DNA of 64,000 nt from Streptomyces sp. NBC_01216 (GTDB lineage: Bacteria > Actinomycetota > Actinomycetes > Streptomycetales > Streptomycetaceae), in NCBI RefSeq assembly GCF_035994945.1, contig NZ_CP108677.1, positions 6,572,001-6,636,000 of the forward strand, written 5' to 3'. The position numbers were made by a program, and so were the translations under genes. Position 1 is the first letter of the stretch; the number at the start of each line of letters is the position of its first letter. The notes below the pieces were generated by a model. It did no database searches, was not told the DNA's origin, and saw nothing but the letters and a program-made list of their open reading frames with translations. Shown here one piece after another: positions 43,692-51,338 of the stretch.

Positions 43692-44957
43692 ATGGGGGCG
43701 ATCATGTCCATGCTTAAAGGGGCCAATGTTCCGGTGCGGGCGCGCACCGTGCGCGTGGAATTGGTCCGGAGTTCAAGCGGAGGTGTCCCGGACGTCGACG
43801 CCTCGGCGCTACTCCTCGTGTCGGGGAAAGTGCGCTCCGACGCCGACTTCGTTTTCTACAACCAGCCGGCACACGCCTCGGGCGCCGTCCGGCACGAGGG
43901 TAAACGGACCACCGGAGATGTCGTGACCGACACGCTCCGGGTCGATCTGGACCGGGTCGAGCCGGAGGTCGAGCGGATCGTGCTCGCTGGATCGGCCGAC
44001 GGCGGGGCCTTCGGACAGGTGCGGGGACTCCACGTCCGGGTGACGGACGAGGACGGCGGTGCCGAGATCGCCCGCTACGACAGCACGGACGCGACCGTGG
44101 AGACGGCGTTCGTCCTCGGCGAGCTCTACCGGCGGCAGGGTGCCTGGAAGTTCCGGGCGGTGGGACAGGGGTACGACTCCGGTCTGGAGGGCCTCGCGAC
44201 CGACTTCGGCATCACGGTCGACGAGCCGCAGCGGCCCACGGCGCCCGAGGTCGCCCCGCCCGCCGCCCCCGCGCCCGTGGCCGCCCCGCCCGTGTCGTCC
44301 GCCGCCCCGCCACAGCCGGTACGGCTCACCAAGGTCACCCTCACGAAGGAGGCTCCGACGGTGTCCCTCGCCAAGCAGGGCGGCACCTCGGGCGCCATGC
44401 GCGTGCACCTCGACTGGCAGATGCGCAAGCAGTTCACCGGCTGGGGCGGCAAACTAGGCCGGGCCGTCGCCCAGCACGCGGACCTCGACCTCGACCTCTG
44501 TGCCCTGTACGAGCTGACGGACGGCCGCAAAGGCGTGGTCCAGGCCCTCGGCAACTCCTTCGGGTCGCTCCACCAGCCCCCCTACATCCATCTCGACGGC
44601 GACGACCGCACCGGAGCCTCCACGTCCGGCGAGAACCTCACCATCAACCTCGACCACAAGGACAAGCTCCGCCGGATTCTCGTCTTCGTCACCGTCTACG
44701 AAGGCGCCCGCAGCTTCGCCGACCTGCACGCCACCGTCACCCTGCAGCCCCAGCTAGGCGCGGCCGTCGACTTCTCCCTCGACGACTGCACCGTCCCGTC
44801 CACCGTCTGCGCGCTCGCCCTGCTCACCCGGGAGGACGGCGACCTCGTGGTGCGCCGGGAGGCCCGCTACCTCGTCCCGGCGCGTGGCGTCAGCCCGCAG
44901 CGGACCGTGGACCAGGCGTACGGCTGGGGCATGAACTGGACACCCGGACGGAAGTGA
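43692..44957 (+). CDS. TerD-family protein with two TerD domains
   Basis: 421 residues. The first TerD domain covers about 10-180 ([20 protein letters not shown], then [16 protein letters not shown]), then comes a Pro/Ala-rich linker, and a second domain follows (about 225-415, with [20 protein letters not shown] and [10 protein letters not shown]). TerD proteins bind calcium and are tied to tellurite resistance and other stress responses; here a solo gene. The ATG at 43692 has GGAG five bases upstream; the GTG at 43689 and ATG at 43704 are alternatives. It is terminated by a hairpin shared with the glycosyltransferase gene. Confidence 0.85.
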   Translation: MGAIMSMLKGANVPVRARTVRVELVRSSSGGVPDVDASALLLVSGKVRSDADFVFYNQPAHASGAVRHEGKRTTGDVVTDTLRVDLDRVEPEVERIVLAGSADGGAFGQVRGLHVRVTDEDGGAEIARYDSTDATVETAFVLGELYRRQGAWKFRAVGQGYDSGLEGLATDFGITVDEPQRPTAPEVAPPAAPAPVAAPPVSSAAPPQPVRLTKVTLTKEAPTVSLAKQGGTSGAMRVHLDWQMRKQFTGWGGKLGRAVAQHADLDLDLCALYELTDGRKGVVQALGNSFGSLHQPPYIHLDGDDRTGASTSGENLTINLDHKDKLRRILVFVTVYEGARSFADLHATVTLQPQLGAAVDFSLDDCTVPSTVCALALLTREDGDLVVRREARYLVPARGVSPQRTVDQAYGWGMNWTPGRK

Positions 44958-44966
44958 GCCGCACCT

Positions 44967-44993
44967 GTCCGGGGCCGCCACCCGGCCCCGGAC
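44967..44993. terminator. Bidirectional terminator between TerD and glycosyltransferase genes
   Basis: A perfect 11 bp stem, GTCCGGGGCCG/CGGCCCCGGAC, with a 5 nt loop between two convergent genes. Confidence 0.7.
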
Positions 44994-45009
44994 GGCCGAC
45001 GCGGTACCG

Positions 45010-46239
45010 CTACCGGTCGGGCGCGGCCTGGGGACGCCCGTAGGTGCGTCCCTTCCAGGCGGCGCCCCGGCCCCGGTAGTGCCGTCCGGCCGAGTCCACC
45101 GTCATGAGCAGATAGAGCAGCGCGGTGAGCGGCAGCGTCGGGGCCAGCGCGACCGGCTGCCCGTAGTAGCGGAGCATCGGCACGTACGTCCCCGCCATGA
45201 CCGCCCAGGCCAGACCGCCCGCCACGGCCGCCGTCGCGTCCCCGCCCGCCAGCCCCGCCACCAGCGTGGCCGGCGGCGCCAGGTACACGAGGGCGAGCGC
45301 CACGACCGTGCCGAGCAGGAGAAGCGGATTGTGCCGGAGCTGGGCGTACGCCGACCGCGCCACCATGCCCCACAGATCGGCCAGGCGCGGGTAGGGGCGC
45401 ACGCTGTCGACGCGTTCCGCCAGCCCCAGCCACACCCGCCCGCCGGCCCGCCGTACCGCCCGGGCCAGCGACACGTCGTCGATCACCGCCTGCCGGACCG
45501 CCTCCGGCACCCCGGCCCGGTCGGCGGTCTCCGTCCGCAGCAGCACACAGCCGCCCGCCGCGGCCGTCGCCCGCGGACGGCGGCCGTTGATCCAGCGGAA
45601 GGGATACAGCTGCGCGAAGAAGTAGACGAAGGCCGGCACGATCAGACGCTCCCAGACGGTCGCGACCCGCAGCCGCGCCATCTGTGACACCAGGTCGAAC
45701 CCCTCGGAGGCCGCCGCCGTCACCAGCAGCCGCAGACTGTCCGGCTCGTGCGCGATGTCCGCGTCCGTCAGGAGCAGGAACTCCGGATCGCGCTTCCGCG
45801 CCAGGGCCATGCCGTGCCGCAGCGCCCACAGCTTCCCCGTCCAGCCGGGTTCCGGATCGCCCGGCGAGACGACCGTCAGAGGCAGCCCGCTGTAGCGCAC
45901 GGCCAGCTCACCCGCGAGTTTCCCGGTGCCGTCGGTGCTGCCGTCGTCGACGAGCACGATCTCGGCCTCGCCCGGATAGTCCTGGGTCAGCAGCGACGGC
46001 AGGCTCAGCGGAAGCACCTCCGCCTCGTCCCGGGCCGGGACGACGACGGCCACCCGCGGCCAGGAACCGTCCCCGTACCCGTCCGGCGCCGGGCCCGCCG
46101 GACGGGTACGGCGTCCCCACCGGCGGTGACGCGTCACGCCGGGCAGCCGCTGGTCGGTACGCCAGAAGAAGCCCTGGCCCAGCAGCAGCCACACCCAGGC
46201 GGCCAGCGAACCCAACGCGATCCAGGCAGTGGCGCTCAT
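45010..46239 (-). CDS. HpnB-like family 2 glycosyltransferase
   Basis: 409 residues. An N-terminal helix is followed by a GT-A domain: VAVVVPARDEAEVLPLSLPS, the nucleotide-binding DDGSTDGT, WTGKLWALRHG, DADIAHEP as metal motif, and IDDVSLARAVRRAGG. Three helices lie at the C-terminus. The set FPFRWINGRR-like (YPFRWINGRR), RSAYAQLRHNPLLLLG matches the hopene-associated HpnB family. No hopanoid genes are next to it in this window. CAGACT seven bases before the ATG at 46239 suggests a leaderless mRNA. Confidence 0.8.
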   Translation of the reverse strand: MSATAWIALGSLAAWVWLLLGQGFFWRTDQRLPGVTRHRRWGRRTRPAGPAPDGYGDGSWPRVAVVVPARDEAEVLPLSLPSLLTQDYPGEAEIVLVDDGSTDGTGKLAGELAVRYSGLPLTVVSPGDPEPGWTGKLWALRHGMALARKRDPEFLLLTDADIAHEPDSLRLLVTAAASEGFDLVSQMARLRVATVWERLIVPAFVYFFAQLYPFRWINGRRPRATAAAGGCVLLRTETADRAGVPEAVRQAVIDDVSLARAVRRAGGRVWLGLAERVDSVRPYPRLADLWGMVARSAYAQLRHNPLLLLGTVVALALVYLAPPATLVAGLAGGDATAAVAGGLAWAVMAGTYVPMLRYYGQPVALAPTLPLTALLYLLMTVDSAGRHYRGRGAAWKGRTYGRPQAAPDR

Positions 46240-46284
46240 TCGTCGCAGTCTGCCCCACATTGCCGGGCACGCAAGGGTGGTCGG

Positions 46285-46291
46285 CTAGGGT
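46285..46291 (+). promoter_or_regulatory. -10 box of the racemase gene, leaderless
   Basis: TAGGGT, followed after six bases by the GTG at 46298. Confidence 0.5.
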
Positions 46292-46297
46292 GACCGG

Positions 46298-47083
46298 GTG
46301 AAGATCGCGCTCATGGACTCCGGAATCGGCCTGCTCCCGGCGGCGGCGGCCGTGCGCCGCCTGCGGCCCGACGCGGACCTCGTCCTCTCCTCCGACCCCG
46401 ACGGCATGCCCTGGGGCCCGCGGACTCCCGAGGACCTCACGGCACGCGCGCTCGTCGTCGCCCGTGCCGCCGCCGCCCTCGGACCTGACGCGCTGATCAT
46501 CGCCTGCAACACCGCGACCGTGCACGCACTGCCCGCGCTCCGCGCCGCCCTCGAACCACGCATCCCGGTCATCGGCACGGTCCCCGCGATCAAGCCCGCC
46601 GCCTCCGCCGGCGGCGGACTCGCCATCTGGGCGACCCCGGGCACCACCGGAAGCCCGTACCAGCGTGACCTGATCCGCGACTTCGCGGAGGGCGCGATGG
46701 TCACCGAGGTGCCCTGCCCCGGGCTCGCCGACGCGGTGCAGTACGCCGACGCGGAAGGGATCAAGCGCGCCGTCGCCGCCGCGGCGGAACTCACCCCGGA
46801 CGACGTCCGCACCCTCGTGCTCGGCTGCACTCACTACGAACTGGTCGCCGAGGAGATCCGAGCGGCGGTCCAGCCCCCCGGGCTGCCGCCGGTGGTTTTC
46901 CACGGCTCCGCCGGGGCAGTCGCCGCACAGGCCCTGCGCCGCATCGGCGCGGAGCCGGCACCGGACGCCGACGCGACCGGCGGCCTGACCGTGCTGTTGA
47001 GCGGCCGGACCGCCACTCTTCCGGAGGCAGCCCTGAGCTACGCCGAGGGCCGTCTGCTCGAGGCCGTGAGCCCCGCCCGCTGA
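46298..47083 (+). CDS. Aspartate/glutamate racemase family protein
   Basis: 261 residues. It starts KIALMDSGIGLLPAAAA (MurI-like N-terminus) and has the two catalytic cysteines in IIACNTATVH and LGCTHYELV. The usual Y/T-rich loop after the first motif reads DPDGMPWGPRTPEDL, so it is not a standard MurI. It probably racemises glutamate, aspartate or a related compound, but housekeeping MurI is expected elsewhere. The GTG start is supported by a -10 box six bases upstream. Confidence 0.8.
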   Translation: MKIALMDSGIGLLPAAAAVRRLRPDADLVLSSDPDGMPWGPRTPEDLTARALVVARAAAALGPDALIIACNTATVHALPALRAALEPRIPVIGTVPAIKPAASAGGGLAIWATPGTTGSPYQRDLIRDFAEGAMVTEVPCPGLADAVQYADAEGIKRAVAAAAELTPDDVRTLVLGCTHYELVAEEIRAAVQPPGLPPVVFHGSAGAVAAQALRRIGAEPAPDADATGGLTVLLSGRTATLPEAALSYAEGRLLEAVSPAR

Positions 47084-47150
47084 CGCCCGTCACGGCTTCC
47101 CGCGGGGGCACGGAAGGCCGCCGCGCGGCGCCGCCCCATCGGAACGTGAG

Positions 47151-47156
47151 TAGGCT
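47151..47156 (+). promoter_or_regulatory. -10 box of the small membrane protein gene, leaderless
   Basis: TAGGCT with seven bases to the ATG at 47164. Confidence 0.45.
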
Positions 47157-47163
47157 GCACGAC

Positions 47164-47730
47164 ATGAGGGACGAATCCGCGCACCCCCGTATCCCGGAAG
47201 CCGGTGAGCCGGTGCCCGAGGTGTGGAGGGGCCGGGCCACCAACCGTCTGCAATGGGTGCCCGCCGCGGCCGGAGCCGCCTGCATGGCGCTGGGCGTCAC
47301 CCTTGCCGTGGACGCCCCCTGGACGTCCGGCACCGCACCGCTTCTGATGGCCGTCATCGGCTGCGTCGCGGCGGGCCTGCTGGTGCTTTTCGGGACGCTC
47401 GCCTTCGTCCATGTCGAGGTACGGGTCGACGACCGCGCGATGGAGGTCCGCTGCGGCCATATGGGCCTGCCGCGCCGCCGCATCCCGCTCTCCCATGTGA
47501 TCGGCGCCGACTTCGTACCGAAGGTCACCCCCCGCCAGTGGGGCGGCTGGGGCTACCGCTGGCGGCCCGAGAAGGGGACGGCGGTGGTCGTCCGCCGGGG
47601 AGAGGCCCTGTCGCTCCGGCTCGGCGACGGCCGTACCTTCACCGTGACCGTCGACGACGCGATGTCCGGCGTCCGGGTCATCCGCGAGCTGCTGAGCCGT
47701 TCGACCCCGACCGGGCCGACGAACGCCTGA
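47164..47730 (+). CDS. Conserved membrane protein with two helices, PH-like domain
   Basis: 188 residues. Two hydrophobic helices (about 25-45 and 55-78) are followed by a domain with VEVRVDDRAMEVRCGHMGLP, RRRIPLSHVIGADFV and GTAVVVRRGEALSLRLGDGR, a pattern that resembles bacterial PH-domain proteins. Function unknown. The ATG is chosen because of the leaderless -10 box. Its TGA begins repeat copy F. Confidence 0.7.
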   Translation: MRDESAHPRIPEAGEPVPEVWRGRATNRLQWVPAAAGAACMALGVTLAVDAPWTSGTAPLLMAVIGCVAAGLLVLFGTLAFVHVEVRVDDRAMEVRCGHMGLPRRRIPLSHVIGADFVPKVTPRQWGGWGYRWRPEKGTAVVVRRGEALSLRLGDGRTFTVTVDDAMSGVRVIRELLSRSTPTGPTNA

Positions 47731-47813
47731 GGGCCTGCCGGGTGGCCTTCGGCCGACAGCGCGCACGCCAGGGGCGTGCCCGCCCGGTCAGAGGCCACCC
47801 GGCAGGCCCTGAG
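47728..47813. repeat. Dispersed repeat, internally deleted copy F
   Basis: It starts at the TGA of the preceding gene (TGAGGGCCTGCCGGGTGGCC) and ends GGCCACCCGGCAGGCCCTGAG. Both arms of the full element are present in reversed order relative to copies A-C, with the middle ~90 bp missing. Confidence 0.75.
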
Positions 47814-48062
47814 GGACCTTCCGGTCGTCCTGGACCGGTCGGAGAGACCTCCGACGGGCTCCGAGCCGACGCGGGTCCCGGATGTCCGGGGGCCCGGACC
47901 GGTGGAGGCACCGTGCCGGGGCGACGCCCCTCACGGGGAGAACGCCCCCGGGCACTCCCGCCGCGGAGGCCGGGCCGATCACGGCCGGGACCGTACGTCC
48001 GGCACCGCGCGGCGCCCGACCGGACTCCTCCGGTCCGTGCCTGGCGCCGTAGACTCCGCCAC
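47814..48062. other. Gap between repeat F and lnt
   Basis: 250 bp; nothing recognised apart from a TAGACT box at 48050-48055, seven bases before the lnt GTG. Confidence 0.4.
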
Positions 48063-49655
48063 GTGAGCACCACCATCACCCCTGTCGACGCCCCCGGCCC
48101 CGCCGCCTCGCGGGCCGGCCGCTTCGCCCCGCGGCGCCTCGTGCGACCGGGTGCGGCGGTACTCTCCGGGTTCCTGCTCTTCCTGAGCTTCCCGCCCCGG
48201 CCGCTGTGGTGGCTGGCGCTGCCGGCCTTCGGCCTGCTCGGCTGGACCTTGCGCGGCCGACGACCACGGGCGGGCTTCGGTCTCGGCTACCTCGCCGGTC
48301 TCGGCTTCCTGCTCCCGCTGCTCATCTGGACCGGCGAGGAGGTCGGGCCGGGGCCCTGGCTCGCGCTCTGCGCCGCCGAGGCGCTCTTCGTCGCGGCCTC
48401 CTGCCTCGGCATCGCGGCCGTCTCGCGGCTGCCCGGCTGGCCGGTGTTCGCCGCCGCGCTGTGGATCCTCGGCGAGGCGGCCCGCGCCCGTGTCCCCTTC
48501 GGCGGCTTCCCCTGGGGCAAGATCGCCTTCGGGCAGGCAGACGGGGTCTTCCTGCCGCTCGCCGCCGTCGGCGGCACCCCGGTACTCGGCTTCGCCGTCG
48601 CCCTCTGCGGCTTCGGCCTCTACGAGACCGTCCGGCGGATCCGCGCGTACCGGCGGACCGGCGCCGCGCCGCGCGGCGCGCTGGCCGTCGCCGCCCTCAC
48701 GGTCCTCGTCCCGGTCACCGGTGCCGTCGCCGCCCTGCCCCTCGTCGACGACACGGCGGAGGACGGCACCGCGACCGTCGCCGCGGTCCAGGGCAACGTG
48801 CCCCGTCTGGGACTCGACTTCAACTCCCAGCGGCGGGCCGTGCTCGACAACCACGTCGCTCGCACGAAGGAGCTCGCGGCGGACGTGAAGGCGGGCCGGA
48901 AGCCCCAGCCCGACTTCGTCCTCTGGCCGGAGAACTCCTCCGACATCGACCCCTACGCCAATCCCGACGCCCAGGAGGTCATCGACGGGGCGGTCAGGGC
49001 GATCGGCGTGCCGACCGTGATCGGCGCCGTCGTCGCGCCCCCGACAGGTAAGCTGCGCAACACCCTCATCGAGTGGGACCCCGGGAAGGGCCCGGTCGCC
49101 ACCTACGACAAGCGGCACGTCCAGCCCTTCGGCGAGTACATCCCGATGCGCTCCTTCGTCCGCGTCTTCAACAGCAACGTGGACCGTGTCAGCCGTGACT
49201 TCGGCCCCGGCACGAAGGTCGGTCTCTTCGGCCTCGCCGGTACCAAGGTCGGCCTCGCCACCTGCTACGAGGCCGCCTTCGACTGGGCCGTGCGGGACAC
49301 CGTCACCCACGGCGCCCAGCTGATCTCCGTGCCCAGCAACAACGCCACCTTCGGACGCAGCGAGATGACCTACCAGCAGCTCGCCATGTCCCGGGTGCGT
49401 GCCGTCGAGCACAGCCGCACCGTGGTCGTGCCCGTCACCAGCGGCGTCAGCGCGATCATCGGTCCGGACGGCGAGATCGTACGGCGATCGGCGATGTTCA
49501 CCCCTGACGTGCTGGTCGAGAAGGTGCCGCTGCGGTCCTCGCTCACCCCGGCGACGCGTCTCGGCACGCTCCCCGAGGCCCTCCTGGCGGCAGTCGCGGC
49601 GGCCGGCCTGGGCTGGTCGGCGCTTCGGGCCTTCCGCGCCCGCCGCGCCTCCTGA
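48063..49655 (+). CDS. lnt: Apolipoprotein N-acyltransferase
   Basis: 530 residues with about seven N-terminal membrane helices (FLSFPPRPLWWLALPAFGLL at the start) and a C-terminal nitrilase domain. The catalytic triad is visible: Glu in WPENSSD, Lys in YDKRHVQPFGEY, and Cys in LATCYEAAFD. It acylates the amino group of the lipoprotein cysteine in the membrane. The GTG at 48063 has a -10 box seven bases upstream. In streptomycetes there are usually two lnt genes; this is one of them. Confidence 0.92.
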   Translation: MSTTITPVDAPGPAASRAGRFAPRRLVRPGAAVLSGFLLFLSFPPRPLWWLALPAFGLLGWTLRGRRPRAGFGLGYLAGLGFLLPLLIWTGEEVGPGPWLALCAAEALFVAASCLGIAAVSRLPGWPVFAAALWILGEAARARVPFGGFPWGKIAFGQADGVFLPLAAVGGTPVLGFAVALCGFGLYETVRRIRAYRRTGAAPRGALAVAALTVLVPVTGAVAALPLVDDTAEDGTATVAAVQGNVPRLGLDFNSQRRAVLDNHVARTKELAADVKAGRKPQPDFVLWPENSSDIDPYANPDAQEVIDGAVRAIGVPTVIGAVVAPPTGKLRNTLIEWDPGKGPVATYDKRHVQPFGEYIPMRSFVRVFNSNVDRVSRDFGPGTKVGLFGLAGTKVGLATCYEAAFDWAVRDTVTHGAQLISVPSNNATFGRSEMTYQQLAMSRVRAVEHSRTVVVPVTSGVSAIIGPDGEIVRRSAMFTPDVLVEKVPLRSSLTPATRLGTLPEALLAAVAAAGLGWSALRAFRARRAS

Positions 49656-49707
49656 ACCGTCGGCGAGCCTCGCCACCACCGCCCTGATCGTGTCACGGAA
49701 CAGCGCT

Positions 49708-49713
49708 TAGGGT
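49708..49713 (+). promoter_or_regulatory. -10 box of the Nudix gene, leaderless
   Basis: TAGGGT, six bases before the ATG at 49720. Confidence 0.5.
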
Positions 49714-49719
49714 CGGGGC

Positions 49720-50247
49720 ATGGGTACTCCTGACTTCATCCGCGAACTGCGGGCCACCGCGGGCCACCAGCTGCTCTTCCTGCCCGGGGTCAGCGCGGTG
49801 GTCTTCGACGACCGGGGGCGGGTCCTGCTCGGACGGCGGACCGACACCGGCATGTGGTCGATCATCGGCGGCATCGTCGAGCCGGGCGAGCAGCCCGCGG
49901 CCTGCGCCGTCCGTGAGGTGTACGAGGAGACCGCCGTACGCTGCGAGGTCGAGCGGGTCGTGCTCGTCCAGACCCTGAGGCGACCGGTCGTCTATCCCAA
50001 CGGCGACCGGTGCCAGTTCATGGACGTGTCCTTCCGCTGCCGGGCGGTCGGCGGCGAAGCCAAGGTCAACGACGAGGAGTCGACAGAGGTCGCCTGGTTC
50101 GGACTGGACGCGCTCCCCGAGATGAAGCGCTTCTCGCTCTTCAGGATCGAACGGGCCCTCGCCGACGAACCCACATGGTTCGACACCATGCCCCCGGACC
50201 GAAGTGTGGGCTCGACGCACATCGGTGGGGGAGGGGCCGCTTCGTAG
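49720..50247 (+). CDS. Nudix hydrolase
   Basis: 175 residues. The Nudix box runs GGIVEPGEQP, then REVYEETAV, with the G and E/R residues complete; PGVSAVVFDDRGRVLLGRR leads up to it. It hydrolyses a nucleoside diphosphate derivative; the substrate is unknown. The ATG is read from a leaderless promoter. The next gene starts 11 nt after its stop, with a separate -10 box. Confidence 0.85.
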   Translation: MGTPDFIRELRATAGHQLLFLPGVSAVVFDDRGRVLLGRRTDTGMWSIIGGIVEPGEQPAACAVREVYEETAVRCEVERVVLVQTLRRPVVYPNGDRCQFMDVSFRCRAVGGEAKVNDEESTEVAWFGLDALPEMKRFSLFRIERALADEPTWFDTMPPDRSVGSTHIGGGGAAS

Positions 50248-50250
50248 GGT
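50245..50250 (+). promoter_or_regulatory. -10 box of the hydroxybutyrate dehydrogenase gene
   Basis: TAGGGT overlaps the Nudix stop codon and lies seven bases before the ATG at 50258; the spacer GCGGAGC could also act as a ribosome binding site. Confidence 0.45.
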
Positions 50251-50257
50251 GCGGAGC

Positions 50258-51145
50258 ATGAGCGCCCTCACCCCCTCAGGCCCCGTACCCGCTCCGCCGG
50301 CGGCACCCTCGTCGACCGTGACGCGCGCGTCCGCGCCGTCCGGGGGGACCCGGCCCGGTCCCTCGCCCGCGGCCCGGACCGTCGCCCTCGACCTCACCGG
50401 ACGTGTCGCCCTCGTCACCGGCGCCGCCGGCGGGATCGGCCACGCCTGCGCGCTGAGGCTCGCGGAGGCCGGAGCCCGGGTCAGAGCCGTCGACCGGGCG
50501 GCGGAGGGTCTGGAGACCCTGGCGGTGAGCGGCGCCGGACTCCCCGGGACGATCGAGCCGCGCCTCCTCGACCTCACCGATCTCGACGCGGCCGAGTCCG
50601 CCGCGGCCGGTGCCGACATCCTGGTGAACAACGCCGGCCTCCAACTGGTCCGCCCCATCGAGGAGTTCCCGCCGGAGGTCTTCCACACCGTCCTCACGGT
50701 CATGCTGGAAGCCCCGTTCCGGCTGATCCGGGGCGCGCTGCCGCACATGTACGCCCAGGGCTGGGGTCGCATCGTCAACCTCTCCTCCGTGCACGGTCTG
50801 CGGGCCTCGGCCTACAAGTCCGCCTATGTGGCCGCCAAACACGGCCTCGAAGGACTCTCCAAGACCGCCGCGCTGGAAGGCGCCTCCCACGGGGTCACCT
50901 CCAACTGTGTCAACCCCGGCTATGTGCGCACCCCCCTGGTCGAACGGCAGATCGCCGACCAGGCCGCCGCGCACTCGATCCCTCCGGAACGGGTTCTCAC
51001 GGACGTCCTGCTCAAGGACTCGGCGCTCAAGCGACTCGTCGAACCCGAGGAGGTCGCCGAGGCCGTGCTCTACCTCTGCACCCCCCACGCCTCCTTCGTC
51101 ACCGGCACCTCGCTCGTCCTCGACGGTGGCTGGACGGCCCACTGA
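50258..51145 (+). CDS. 3-hydroxybutyrate dehydrogenase (SDR family)
   Basis: 295 residues. About 45 disordered Ala/Pro/Ser residues precede an SDR domain: TGAAGGIGHACALRL for NAD(H), LVNNAGLQLVRPIEEFP, catalytic Ser in VNLSSVHG and Tyr/Lys in YKSAYVAAKHGLEG, and CVNPGYVRTPLVERQI. These match 3-hydroxybutyrate dehydrogenases, which oxidise D-3-hydroxybutyrate to acetoacetate. The PucR-type regulator and MHS transporter that follow are its usual neighbours, so uptake and use of hydroxybutyrate is a fair inference. Confidence 0.85.
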   Translation: MSALTPSGPVPAPPAAPSSTVTRASAPSGGTRPGPSPAARTVALDLTGRVALVTGAAGGIGHACALRLAEAGARVRAVDRAAEGLETLAVSGAGLPGTIEPRLLDLTDLDAAESAAAGADILVNNAGLQLVRPIEEFPPEVFHTVLTVMLEAPFRLIRGALPHMYAQGWGRIVNLSSVHGLRASAYKSAYVAAKHGLEGLSKTAALEGASHGVTSNCVNPGYVRTPLVERQIADQAAAHSIPPERVLTDVLLKDSALKRLVEPEEVAEAVLYLCTPHASFVTGTSLVLDGGWTAH

Positions 51146-51338
51146 GCGCCGCCACACCACCCCGGCCACCCCCCCACAGCGCGTCGACGGGCCCCGAGGA
51201 ACGCCGCCGACGGCGATTCCTCGCCCGGACGGCAGCCGGGACCCGGGCCGGCTGACGTCCCACCGTGGGCCGGACGTCCCACCGCCGGTCGTCCACAGGG
51301 CTGGCGCGCTCACTCGTACGGCAGGTATCCCTTTGTCC

